DNA of 64,000 nt from Siphonodentalium dalli (lineage: Eukaryota; Mollusca; Scaphopoda; Gadilida; Siphonodentaliidae). Within the stretch, counting starts at the first letter, position 1. Each line of letters begins with the position of its first letter. The stretch spans positions 243,843,474-243,907,473 of the forward strand of contig CP136065.1 in assembly GCA_032622095.1 (NCBI GenBank). The letters are read 5' to 3'. Under the pieces are notes generated by a model. It saw only the letters and a program-made list of their open reading frames with translations, was not told the origin of the DNA and did no database searches. Below, piece by piece: positions 1 to 11,599 of this stretch. Both the position numbers and the translations under genes were made by a program.

Positions 1-101
1 ATATATAACTATTCAGGCATGTTTGGTTGATTTGAAGACAGAACAGTTAAGATAAGATAATATAAGAAGATACATTTCACGTTTGTATGTTGATTGATGT
101 G

Positions 102-578
102 TTAAAGGTACTCAATCCGATAAAACTCTCTCAATTACTATTTCAATGGCTTCGGGGGTAAACAATATTTGATTCGAGGAAGCCACACATCAAAGCTCAG
201 ATTTTTTAGATTTTAGAAATCTAATATTTTTCATTATCGGGAATACTTTCTGGCCCAGAACACAGTCAAAATTGCGTTATTATTACCACTTGATTTTGGA
301 GTTATCCATCCTTGTATGTTTGAATAGTGTTTTGGTGTACACATCTCGATCAGATTACGGCAGTTGAAGGCAATTATTAGTACTCATCTCGAGAAAATAA
401 GAAATTTCAAAAATCAATATTTAATAACTCTGAGCTTTGTTTGATGGGTTCCTCGACTCGAATCAAATATTGTTTACTCCGAAAGCCAAAGAAATAGTAA
501 TATAGCACCCTCTGATCGGATTGTTGTTGTTGGAATATGTTGAGATGGGGACCCTCTGATCGGATTGAGTACTTTTAA
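102..578. mobile_element. TTAA-flanked MITE with long inverted repeat arms
   Basis: A 477-bp segment starts and ends with TTAA (102-105 and 575-578). Just inside, both ends read AAGTACTCAATCCGAT or a one-base variant on opposite strands. The arms stay complementary for about 130 bp and share the motif GTAAACAATATTTGATTCGA. The right arm is longer because a block with AATCCGATCAGAGGGT is duplicated in it. There is no coding capacity. TTAA duplication is typical of piggyBac and Kolobok elements, so a non-autonomous member of one of these is inferred; no transposase is present to decide. Confidence 0.65.
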
Positions 579-1994
579 TATTTTCTCTCGCTATGATTCA
601 TTAGATCGACTCACCTGATGCCGCACACGCATTGATGCAGCAGTCATGTTCATTGCTAGTTCCTTTGTAGATCTGAGTGTCCAGGTCCCGATTATAGTAA
701 TCTTGGAAACAGCCTAGATATCGTGGTGCCGCCTTCAAACCTGTGGTTGAACACAATACGCTTGGTACATGTGGTAGGCCGAATAAATTTGCATTAGCAT
801 TTACATGCCGAATCGGCTGCTGATCAAATGTTGTCTATTATACAGTTAAAATGCTGATGAGAGCAAATTAAACTCTTGGTGTGAGACGTTGATAGATTCG
901 GATGCAGGACGAGATGCATGGTATGAGAAAAATAGGTATTCAACGTGAGCTACGTCCGTCCCGTTTAGCAGATCTACAGATCTTTATTTAAATTTATTTC
1001 GATAGTATAACAAGACATACATACTGGAGGATTCGAAGAAAAGTTCTTAAAACTTAGATGAACATCCGCTCCCCACAGGCAGAATATGTATAACAACGGG
1101 TTACAACAAGGCCTGAACGTTATGTCAATATATAGAAAACCCGTCGTCTGTGAGTGTATATGTGTGTGTGTATGACTCGGTCACGCTTTTTGGCGCGTTT
1201 TAGCTTTCCAACCATGAGTGTAATGTGGACCAAATTTGTATCACAACCAATATTGGATGTGTCGTAAAAGATGACTCATCAAATTTCACGCCGATTGGCC
1301 AAAGCAAACTTGAGATCTAATATGGTCCCCAAATGCTGTAAATGCACTCAAGTAGACACTATTTCTAATGACGTTTGTCGAATTGACGTCATATGACGTC
1401 GCACGCAAACTCACACTCGCTTTGCTATTGTAGACGAAACTTCCATGCGGTCTACCATAGCGTTGTTGGAAATAGGCGCTAAATTAATTTGTCAGTTCAG
1501 CTTAAGTGTGCATATAAGTAACGAATGTTGACTTTGTCGTGGAAGTGCATATATATAGTCGGGTGTATAATCGAGACTCGAGCGCTCTACCATCGTTGGG
1601 AATGGGTGCTAATAGAAACTTAATCACATTTCGCGAAGCAAAATCTGCAAGTTTTCATGAAGGTAACGCGCATAAGATCCGTATACCTATGAGACTGTAT
1701 TATTGTGTTCTATATATAGGTCACATTACCTAAAAATAGTATCTTAACCAATCAGATTTGACGTAGCATAGACCTGGTTTTTGCTAAGCCTTGTAGAGCA
1801 AATACAGAAATCACCATTACTACACAATCAAAGGATGAGATGAAGCCTATATATATAGCAGGTGAGTGATCTAAATAAAATAGTACTTCATCTCTGTTTT
1901 CTGACGGGAAAATGTCACCAAAGACACTTCTTTTACTGTGATTTGAGACTTCAGTTCTTTGACTTGGTCAAGTTTGTGTTTGAAACCAGTATAG

Positions 1995-1997
<3 letters not shown>
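579..1997. other. Non-coding, no gene recognised
   Basis: AT-rich sequence with only short open frames without family resemblance. The one notable site is a pair of CRE-like palindromes near 1384-1401, listed separately. Confidence 0.6.
1384..1401. promoter_or_regulatory. Tandem CRE-like TGACGTC sites
   Basis: TGACGTCA (1384-1391) is followed after 2 bp by TGACGTCG (1394-1401), and a TGACGT half-site lies about 13 bp upstream. TGACGTCA is the consensus for CREB/ATF bZIP factors. No coding exon or TATA element was recognised nearby, so function is unproven. Confidence 0.25.

Positions 1998-2075
<78 letters not shown>
1998..2075. repeat. (TA)n microsatellite
   Basis: About 35 consecutive TA dinucleotides with one interruption near the 3' end. 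It abuts the LINE remnant that begins downstream, so the LINE copy may have been truncated here. Confidence 0.95.
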
Positions 2076-2690
2076 GTCCATTTATCAGAATAGATGAGTT
2101 GATATCTGTGTGGAAAGTAAAAATCAATTTTTTATGTCATCACCAAAGTTAAAAAGGTCAAGATATTTATATATAACTTTCCACGATACTGTGTCAAATG
2201 CCTTTTCGAATTCTAGCAGGAGCAGAAGAACGGGTATATCAGCTATTTTTTCCTTCTAGATAATATCATAAATGAATCTCGTATTGTCTCCAATATACCG
2301 ATTTTGTAAGAAACCGGGTTGGTCATGGCTGACCATATCAGGTAAACATTTTTCATTCTTTCAGTTATACAATAATACGCTAGTTTATATTATATTCAAC
2401 ATATATATCGTACGCCAGTTCTTCAAAAGATGTCTTTTTCGGAATAAGAGTAATAAGTCCTTGTTTTTGCGTTATCGATAATCAACCACTATCAAATGCT
2501 TCACGAAGGGACTCACAAAGAATTTGACCTAAGTTTTGCCTAACACATTTCCAAAACTCACACGGAAATCCGCCCAGACCGCTGCACTTACCATTTTGTG
2601 TCTTTAGGGTTATTGGTCCTTCTATGCTATGTGCAGCAGCCTTTGTTAGTACTGGATATGCTTCTTCCACGAGGATAGCGTTAATGTCAA
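2076..2690 (-). pseudogene. L1-like LINE reverse transcriptase fragment
   Basis: The minus strand encodes a broken non-LTR retrotransposon reverse transcriptase. In order from 2690 downward: a block like GKCSGLGGFPCEFWK (usual form KSPGLDGF.EFYK, fingers); NWRTIYMLNIIYKLA (usual NWRPISLLN.DYK); DQTGFLQNRYIGDNTR; and EFEKAFDTVSW, the palm-A motif with its catalytic Asp. A weak FGDDIKNW-like block follows. These blocks fall in different frames with many stops, so at least four frameshifts separate them. The YADD motif, the endonuclease and the 3' tail are absent. Block order and spelling match the L1 clade as found in invertebrates and fish. The reading is certain as a LINE RT; the clade is likely. 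Confidence 0.88.
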
Positions 2691-4406
2691 ATTAGTTTGT
2701 GTTTGTAGATGCACATATATGTAGCTTAGTTATAGTGGAAACTTTGGACAGGGTGTCAGAATGAGGGGTCAGGTTTCTGTTTCTGGATATATGGTTTCCA
2801 TGGCAACGGCATCAGCTATTTGGAGAAATGTTGAAAAAGCCCAGTTGGTAACCGGATGAGCCTTGTGATTGAATGAATGATGTGAACTCATGGTGCCATC
2901 AGTGGTCCATCAAACTAATAGGGCCACTAAGACATATAGGATCAAGGTCAAAAGCTAAGGTCAAGGTAATTGGGGAAAATCAATATTATCGTCTATTTTA
3001 TATTAATTGTCTCATATTCCGCCAAACCTAGTGTGTTAGTCCTGAAAGCAATCCCCATAGTAAGCGAGATCACTGAGTCGCAATCATATTGGACCCATCC
3101 AGTCCCATTCCGTGCTACACGTCAACGTTCTGGCGTAGCATTCCATTTGTACAGCTTTTGAATATTTATGAATTCCATATATGGAATGCTACTCCAGACC
3201 TGCAGCTATTAACCGCGGAATCTATATAATCACATTTTAAGTACAACCTTTGTGGTTTAACAATATTTATTTCTTCCCAAAAATATCATTAAAGTACTAC
3301 TTGTTAATAGTATATGTGGCGAATAATTTCGTTAAAGATGCATCAGGTGATTGTAAAGTTTATTCTTATGAAGAAAACATTTAAAGAGCCATATAACATT
3401 CATATAAAACGAATGTGTTTTATTATTATATTGTTTAGGTTGGGTTATAATTTTCCTGATTAAAACAATCTTGTTACATGGCAACTGTAATATTTTCGAT
3501 TGAAATTAATTTTAACAACTGGTCATATATGAGAGGTTCATTCACTTCGCAACAAAAAAGGTGGACATGTATAGAATATAATCTCATTTCCATAGCAACC
3601 ATTGGCACAAATACTGTCCAAATTGTCATTTTAGTGAACTTTTGGCTGTATTACTACTATCTCAATTTCGTTCAGAAATATAGAATACAACCAACTGTGC
3701 TGTATAACTTAGTCACACTGTTCCATACAACAATCATGTTGAGTGGTGGATATAATGCTCCTGTTTCCATAGAACTGTTCCAAATGTTATCAAGTTGGTC
3801 AATTTTGACTGTTTTGTTCACAGAGGGATGAAATATGAATAGGTAATATTCACTTCATTCACACACATCTGCTCGTTTTGTGGTTAGAATCACAGAAGAA
3901 TTTCGCGGCAATGATGGATACTACATTATTCAAAATATATTTCTGTAAGATTTATCCGAAATGGTAATTGTATAAGCATTGTGTGACCCACATTATGTGA
4001 GTAAAGGGGGATGCCCAATAGCAGAAGAGTCCACATATAGAGGTACCATGTCTTGCCCACCGGAAGCTGACATAAGCTAATGATAGGCAGAGCATCCTGC
4101 TGTAACGGCAGTTTATGATATACAGTCTCAAAGATTTGGAACAGAAAAGATAGCAGAAACCCACAGAACACACACAAACTCTGTGTTATGATTTATGTTT
4201 CATGATAACAATTGATTAAGGCTTTGTATGACCCACATGCGTAATATAAGGTAAGTGCGAAAGCCCCATACATATTATCTGGTATATCAGGTACCGAGCA
4301 CCTAATATATATCGTATCTAAATTAAAGTTATACACGCGTTTATAGATATGTTATCCACCCCCCTAATGTTATTGTTGCTGTCCCGTAGGTAAAGTCGAA
4401 ATCATT
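2691..4406. other. Non-coding, no gene recognised
   Basis: No supported gene. A 117-codon open frame at 3478-3831 (+) has hydrophobic AT-rich composition and no recognisable motif. Sequence near 2800 and 3590 carries the repeat-like phrase TTTCCATNGCAAC, which suggests old dispersed repeats. Confidence 0.5.
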
Positions 4407-4623
4407 GCCAATGCATTCTCTTATATATGCGAGTCGACCATAGGTCGCCTCGCATATATAAGAGAATGCATTGGCCTAAAAAAAATCTTTTTTAAAAACT
4501 TTTTACCATTTTTTCTTACATTCTTTAACAATTTTATAATTTTGAATGTGTTAAGCCAATGCATTCTCTTATATATGCGAGGCGACCTATGGTCGACTCG
4601 CATATATAAGAGAATGCATTGGC
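4407..4623. mobile_element. Element bounded by two 69-bp perfect palindromes
   Basis: Two hairpins, 4407-4475 and 4555-4623, each start GCCAATGCATTCTCTTATAT and are palindromic through a GTCGACC/GGTCG centre. The centres differ, so the two hairpins are also inverted copies of each other (one reads GAGTCGACC first, the other GAGGCGACC). A 79-bp AT-rich spacer separates them. A half-copy of the stem occurs at about 28985-29020. This looks like a small non-autonomous foldback/MITE whose ends are themselves hairpins. No clear target duplication was identified. Confidence 0.6.
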
Positions 4624-5839
4624 ACAGGGCCCTTCTGTTGGGTAAAGGGTTAAAGAAATTTTACGAACTTGTGTGTATGTTTGCTCCAGTTGGGAGGGTA
4701 CATCCTTTGATCAATGTTGGGGGGTCGGGCTTGCATTTGAAAGTTTCAAAGTGGACACCACACTGCTCAACGGGGACCATCTAGCGACATCCCTGTTTAG
4801 AATTATTTGAGTGATTTTGACATGTTCTAACTGTTGTAATCTTCAGAGTTCGAGTATACTCAGTCTTTACAGTCATGCGAGCGACTCAACAGTCATCAAT
4901 TGACTTTCTGGTATAAATATTCTACGGCTGCGATCTCACCTTACGTCAGTAGGTAAGATCGCCAAACCATCACAAACCAGTCACAAACCATCATATTCTT
5001 TCAATCCGTGGTGCCATAGGCCACTTTATATTCATAACAATACACACTGCCTGATAGCACAGCCGTTCTGCCACACGTACCCCACTGTGTTTAGAGGCAT
5101 TCCGTGGCTTGCTTGGGTATTTGAATGAGACAATGAAAAACATAAACAAAATTGTGGTTGTTCCAAGTTATTTGCCAGCCGGGCTTTGTAAATGGTCCAT
5201 GCTGTTGGAGAAAGTTAAATATATCCCATATTTCAATTAAACGCCAACAAATGATAAAAGTATAAGGGGGAAATGTTGACATATATTATGTTGACCTGAC
5301 CGTGGTCAATCTCATCCCATCCTGGTAACCACCTCCAACAATGTCCAGCTTGAGGTCTCTCGACCAATATTCCAAGTTTCAAGCTTTAGATACTATAGTC
5401 ATGATTTGTGCGATTATTAAGGGACCCACTATGTGTAAGGATTGAGAATGTACATTGATCCCAGTTAGATAGGGTAAATGATGCATGATAATTCCTCTCT
5501 GCGTGGTCGTGTTATAAAATCTATCCTAATTTGGCCCCAGAAACCAGTTTCCCCGTTAGTAACCTTGACATATGTGGACTATCATATGTGTAGCCAGCGT
5601 TTCCATAACGGCATAACCCAGCCCATTGGGGAGCGCATTGGATGGGCGATATTAGCCCATCATGACCTGGTGACGGACTCATCGCACAACAAAACTTTCA
5701 GACTTCTTGATGACGAACATTATGAATCATTAACTTTCATTTCCCTCCCATGAGCTATAATCGAACCACTGCACGGGTGGTTCGTGTACGACATACGTAG
5801 ATACTATGCAAGTATTGTCTAAGTGGATTAACGCCAATA
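4624..5839. other. Non-coding, no gene recognised
   Basis: No gene or clear repeat. A short inverted GATCTCACCTTACGTCAGTAGGTAAGATC stretch occurs near 4931-4960, described only as a weak stem. Confidence 0.45.
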
Positions 5840-6075
5840 GTTCAGTACGCGCGAATGGTTCAGGACGCCTGTCGATTCTTCAGTTCGCAAACCAAATATC
5901 GCGATCCCCAACTATGCGCAAGCATCACAAGAATAGACTCCAACTGTTCTAACTTGGATATTTTATCCCCAATAGTTCATTACAAAAGGTTCTGGTCTCC
6001 TGCCGATTATTCAGCGCGATTCCCTACTGAGCATAAGGATCCTAAGAGAAGACTCAAACTGCTTAGATCTTGAAT
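5840..6075. repeat. Diverged tandem duplication, ~125-bp unit
   Basis: Two adjacent blocks share the same order of words: AATGGTTCA/AATAGTTCA, CCTGTCGATTCTTCAG/CCTGCCGATTATTCAG, GCGCAAGCATCACAAGAATAGACTCC against GAGCATAAGGATCCTAAGAGAAGACTC. Identity is roughly 70 percent by eye. No gene is supported here. Confidence 0.5.
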
Positions 6076-7989
6076 CGGATAATGTTTTTGTTTCTACTGT
6101 AAATCGAAAATATGTCATGTGTAGCAAAGTGAGTGCACAGTGAGTTCGCAGCCCGCCGGTGGTTTATTATGAATTCACACAACATTGGCTTGGCCGCTTT
6201 AAGCGATGTGCAAGATAGATCGCTCGTACTGTGTCGACTTAGCACCATTCGTGGGTTAAAAGAGTAGCAGTACCAGTACCAGTCAGCTTATCACACTGAT
6301 GAGTATCAGATCTCGTTCTGATCAAACTGTAGCAGAACATGTACACAACACCATGACTGCAGCCGGTTCATTGGTTGGCTAGTACAAATGACTGGGCTAA
6401 TAATGTATTATCTTAGAACAATATTACTGAGCGCTGTATTATTATTTGCTACATTTTTCGAATATGGCCGACATTAATGTAACACATAATATCATGTAAT
6501 TTGCGATAACGTGCATAGCATAGACACTGCATGGTCGCACACTGTAGCATTGTCCTTCCCAGGGCGGGTTCGCTCGAACCCATCGAACCCTAGCTAGTTA
6601 CCCCCATGTGGACTATCCTGATTGGCTGAAAAAATTAAGGCACTAATATGCAGATTTGCGATGGTTGAAAGGTATTGTGTGGCATATATATCAATCACAT
6701 TATTTAGCCACAACAAAACAGCAGTTAGTTTATTATTATGGCATTTGGTATTTGACCTGTGTCCTCTGACCTTGAAATACAACTCCCCCATCGCATATCG
6801 CATATCAAAAGTGCTTCTATAACTAAGCATCTAATATGTGAAGTTTCATGCTTTAGAATAAATATATACTTATAGTCATAAAATCGTGTTTATTTGGATC
6901 TGATGGTCCCTTAATTCGGAGTTGGATCGTGATATCATCGTGGAAATAGGACCTAACTATTAACATATGTTCATAATCAACTTATTTGATTCTGAAATAA
7001 GCGCATATAGAATATGTATCCTTTATGCAGATGAATGGCGCGGGTCCCACACACATAAAGAGCGTTTATCTGGTAAGTAGTATCGATGATGAAAATAGAT
7101 TAGATAGTGCTTATATGAGCTTATTTCGAATTGAAACAAGCTCTATACGGACTTATTTTGGACGACTAGTTTCTACACAAATTCTTTGACGAAATGTACA
7201 TAATTGTACCTAATTTAAATCGAAAATATATTGAGCGAATATTACTGCTACTAAACAAACCGTTCCATCATGTAAAACATTTTTTAACACACTTTATTTC
7301 TGTCGATTTCGTAGTAGATATTGCAACATAACACTAGGAGATGTGCGGTTGTATCGTCGTAGAAACACGAGTGGCAACACAGGTTCGCGTTTTCGGTGTG
7401 AAGTTTCATGCGTCCGGCCAGTCACGATTTTGTGATAATCCACTGGACTATTATTATGGGCTATGCAATTAAGATATCCTGCTGATTGTTGTGACCGTTG
7501 TTTGGTGCATTTTGAGACAAAACCAGCATTTTTGGAGCGTTTTTCATTTCTGAGCTGCTTGTAAATGTTACAGGTTGAACCAAACTCAATCGGTGGTGCA
7601 TTTTATATTAATAATTATCCCGAGCACATGTTTACATTGAATCAGGAAACAAGACATTTAGCAGTCTCGTTTGTATTTTTGTTATACATTTGCCGCTTAC
7701 ATTTTATTTCCCGCATGTTTTTGCATATGGGCCAACTTGTGGGCTGTTATTGTAAATGTTTGATAGACATACAGCATGTTCCTGTTGAGATCCACTGACC
7801 CTTAAAGTGATGAGTGTCAAACTCAGGTCTTTACAACGGTGAATATATTTTTTATCAAAATACGTTGCCCATCTTTTTCCGCAATTTATGACCATGAAGA
7901 AGAGTTTGTCCTTCATAAGTAACAATGCGTTCACTCTGTCTGAGATCGGGATCTCATAACATAATCACTGCATGAAAAGCGAGATTTAT
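6076..7989. other. Non-coding, no gene recognised
   Basis: AT-rich sequence without a supported exon. The motif AAAGAGCGTTT (7057-7067) is the reverse complement of the word that recurs in the satellite at the right end of the window. Confidence 0.5.
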
Positions 7990-8170
7990 AAAATATAAAT
8001 GTTGCATAAATTTAGGACCCTGAATTTATACATGCATTTATACATATTAAATTCGCCTTTATACAAAAATATAAATATCTCATTTATATTTTTAAATCTC
8101 GCATAAATGTTGCATAAATTTAGGACCATGAATTTATGCATGCATTTTATACATATTAAATTCGCCTTTC
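7990..8170. repeat. Tandem duplication, 108-bp period
   Basis: GTTGCATAAATTTAGGACC begins at 8001 and again at 8109. Both copies continue through a TTTATACATATTAAATTCGCC block. An ATAAATG/CATTTAT palindromic character links it to the GAATAAA-rich tract at 11160-11599. Confidence 0.7.
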
Positions 8171-8439
8171 TTGGAACAGTGCCGGAGGTCAGTAGAGCTA
8201 TTATGTCGCCAGCGAACATTTATAGCAATGTGGTAAACATTTGATGTCACTTTAACACTATTGAGTCAAATGACATGCTGACAACGTTTACCCACAAAAA
8301 GCCCATGACAAGACCTTTCGCATTAGGTATCCGGACAAAACGCCCTACAGATAAATGTGATATAGATGTTATACCTCTATAGACACATGTCGTGTTTCTC
8401 ACGTAAATGAACTATAATGATTACAAATAAAGCGTATTT

Positions 8440-8800
8440 GAGGTCAGGAATTGGGAATGTGGGTGTCCATTTCGGATATTCCAACTGCACCCCCCCCCCC
8501 CCATTGGGGCTAAATTTTCCAATCAACTTTGCAGAAATTGTCCTAAATTTTCCGACTGAATAATCCCGAAATTCCAAAACATTTAAACTAGTCACCCACC
8601 TAGGAGTCAAATTTGCCTACCAAAACATTAAAATTAAATAAAATTACAGGTAGAAATTTAACAATTCCTGCCAAATTTTATCTGGTCTAAATTTTCCAAA
8701 ATTTCGATTTTTGACCTCCGAATTTCCAAATGTTGAAAATTGAGGCAAACTTTGTGGGGGGGGGGGGGGTGACACACCCAACATACCCCTGTAGCGTTGT
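8440..8800. mobile_element. Poly-C/poly-G bounded repeat element
   Basis: A run of about 13 C (near 8491) and a run of about 14 G (near 8757) face each other across ~260 bp in which the word AAATTTTCC recurs. Outside them GGGTGTCC and its inverse GACACACCC point the same way, giving imperfect inverted ends. It has the look of a small non-autonomous repeat; related poly-G/ACACCCACCC sequences lie at 17660-17890 and 19130-19250. Confidence 0.4.
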
Positions 8801-9484
8801 CCCTTCCCGCAGGTATCATACTAAATAGATCGAGAACTTCAATGTTGGCCCGGCGATGTACATATACCGAATAACTTATAGATGTCCTGCATTAATTTCG
8901 CTTATTTCTGTAACCGGCGCCGGGTTTCATTCTTAGCCCATAATTTAATTATTACCAGGATCGCATCCACGGCGTCCATTCTCATGATATGATGCTATGC
9001 CAGCAGCAAGCATGCATAAGTGAGACCTCTATCAGATAACACAAGCTAGCGACCAGAGATAGCTTTCTTTGTCTCTGAACAACGCTACTTTGCAGACCTG
9101 TCCCATGGGTGTGAATGAGAGATGAGAACTGTAAGGCGAGTATTCACTATATAATTAGACGGATTATGTATATACAAATACGTTTGTTTTCGCATGTTCT
9201 GTCTAAACTAAGGCATATTTTGCAATGGTAGATTAATGTTGTGGACAGTAATGTAGCCATGCATGCAGGAGGGACCAAGGCGGGTAGGATGGGATGTTCG
9301 TGTGGCGGGAGGGGGTATTGGTTAGGGTATATTTGCTTGGGTTGGAACATGATCGCCACATCATTTAAGTTTTTAAATTCCCTTTCTAATTATACATTTT
9401 ACCAAGGGTAAGTTAACACATATGTGAATATGAAATAAAGGTATTTCACAATTTATGTTGCAGATTCATTCTTTCATCAATTCG
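8801..9484. other. Non-coding, no gene recognised
   Basis: No supported exon, RNA gene or repeat was recognised in this stretch. Confidence 0.5.
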
Positions 9485-10835
9485 CAGCGTGATCGACACA
9501 TTTATTGGTCATGGAAGGTTGATATCATCCTTTGCCAGTATCACATATAAATTCATTGTACAATATATCCATGACGTAATCCCGTTTTAAAGTTTAATCG
9601 CGTAAAATTGCAAATGTGGTCATGGAAGGGTGATATCATCCTTTGCCAGCATCACATATAAATTCATTGTACAATATATCCATGATGTAATCCCGTTTTG
9701 AAGTTATAATCGTGTAAAATTGTGTTCATTGAAGGGTGATATCACCCTTTGCCATTTCACATATAAATTCATTGTACAATATATCCATGATGTAATCCCG
9801 TTTTTAAGTTTTAATCGCGTAAAATTGTGGTCATGGAAGGGTGATATCAGTGTCACCCTTTGCCATATCACATATAAATTCATTGTACAGTAAGACCATG
9901 ATGCAATCCCGTTTTGAAGTTTGAATCGCGTAAAATTGCAATTGTGGTCATGGAAGGGTGATGTCATCCTTTGCCAGTATCACATATATATTCACCGTAC
10001 AATATAACCATGATGTAATCCCGTCTTGAAGTTAGAATCGCGTAAAATTGTGGTCATGGAAGGGTGATATCACCCTTTGCCATATCACATATTTCCATTG
10101 TACAGTAAGTCCATGATGTAATCCCGTTTTGAAGTTTGAATCGCGTAAAATTGCAATTGTGGTCATGGAAGGTTGACATCATCCGTTGTCAGTATCACAT
10201 ATAAATTCATTGTACAATATATCCATGATGTAATCCCGTTTTGAAGTTATAATCGTGTAAAATTGTGTTCATGGAAGGGTGATATCACCCTTTGCCATTT
10301 CACATATAAATTCATTGTACAATATATCCATGATGGAATCCCGTTTTGAAGTTTTAATCGCGTAAAATTGTTGTCATGGAAGGGTAATATCAGTGTCACC
10401 CTTTGCCATATCACATATAAATCGATTGTACAGTAAGTCCATGACGCAATCCCGTTTTGAAGTTTGAATCGTGTAAAATTGCAATTGTGGTCATGGAAGG
10501 GTGATATCACCCTTTGCCAGTATCACATATATATTCCCTGTACAATATATCCATGATGTAATCCCGTCTTGAAGTTAGAATCGCGTAAAATTGTGGTCAT
10601 GGAAGGGTGATATCACCCTTTGCCATATCACATGTAAATCCATTGTACAGTAAGTCCATGGTGTAATCCCGTTTTGAGGTTTGAATCGAGTAAAATTGTG
10701 GTGATGGAAGGGTGATATCACTCTTTGCCATATCGCATATAAATTCATTGTACAATAAATCCATGATATAACATAATTTTGAAGTTTGAATCCCGTAAAA
10801 TTGTCGTCATTGAAGGGCGATGTCACTCTTTAGCA
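9485..10835. repeat. Minisatellite, ~108-bp unit, about 12 copies, higher-order structure
   Basis: The words GTCATGGAAGGGTGATATCA, CACATATAAATTCATTGTAC, CCATGATGTAATCCCGTTTT and CGCGTAAAATTG recur in that order about every 108 bp. Most units carry the palindrome GGGTGATATCACCC. Variants recur in blocks: the rare TATAATCGTGTAAAATTG variant is at ~9704 and again at ~10247, and the GTGATATCAGTGTCACCC variant follows each, so a five-unit block of about 543 bp is duplicated. Open frames across the array are by-products of repetition, not genes. Confidence 0.93.
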
Positions 10836-11159
10836 GAAAACAAAAATTCTTATTTTAGTTTTAATATATTATTGTTTATACTTATTTTCGATGCGATCAC
10901 TTAATTATTTAAAATTTATTCTTTGTTGCAGAGACTACTAAAAATGACGACGGCAAGATACAACTATGACACAAAGTGCCATGTCCAAGTAGTTCATGTT
11001 ATATTTGTGACAGGCATAACCAACAATAGGGCAGCATTTTATTGGCAAATTACTACACATGGAGATACAAGAATCAGGGCGACACATGTGTATATGTATA
11101 ATCAGATTTACAAATCAGTGTCGCCATATATACTGATTTCAAGCCAAATGTCACCCTAA
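10836..11159. other. Non-coding, no gene recognised
   Basis: An open frame at 10923-11159 (+) has no recognisable motif and is not supported as a gene. Confidence 0.5.
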
Positions 11160-11599
11160 AGTAGATTTCACAAATATATATATGGATATATATGTTCAAA
11201 TCCAAATTTATACCGGGTATAAATGTGCTTAAACCGGAGTTTATAACCAGAATAAATGTAGCTACATATATTTATGCAGGTTTATTCCGTGAATAACTTG
11301 TATAAATTTGAGTTTATAACCAGAATAAATGTAGCTACATATATTTATGCAGCTTTATTCAGTGAATAAATGTGTATTTATGCATAAAAGGTAGACAGTA
11401 AATTAATGCATAAACGTGCGAATAAATGCGAGTTTATCCTGCTGAATAAAGGTGGGTTTATTCAGTTAATAAATTGAGTATAAATGTCGGCCTTTATTCA
11501 TGAATAAATTGTGAATATATGTGCACAAATTTCCGGATTTATGCACCGTTATTCAGTGAATAAATTTCTGATTTATCCAGATTTATGCACATTTATCCA
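11160..11599. repeat. Palindromic GAATAAA/TTTATTC repeat tract
   Basis: Short palindromes of the form TTTATTCAGTGAATAAA recur here, with GTTTATAACCAGAATAAATG repeated twice. A fragment of the same type (TTTATGCAATGAATAAA) sits beside the poly-C tract at 19240-19270. There it runs directly into poly-G/CCAGGCACGTATGATG, so this tract and 17660-17890 appear to be the two halves of one older repeat split by the foldback element between them. Confidence 0.65.
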
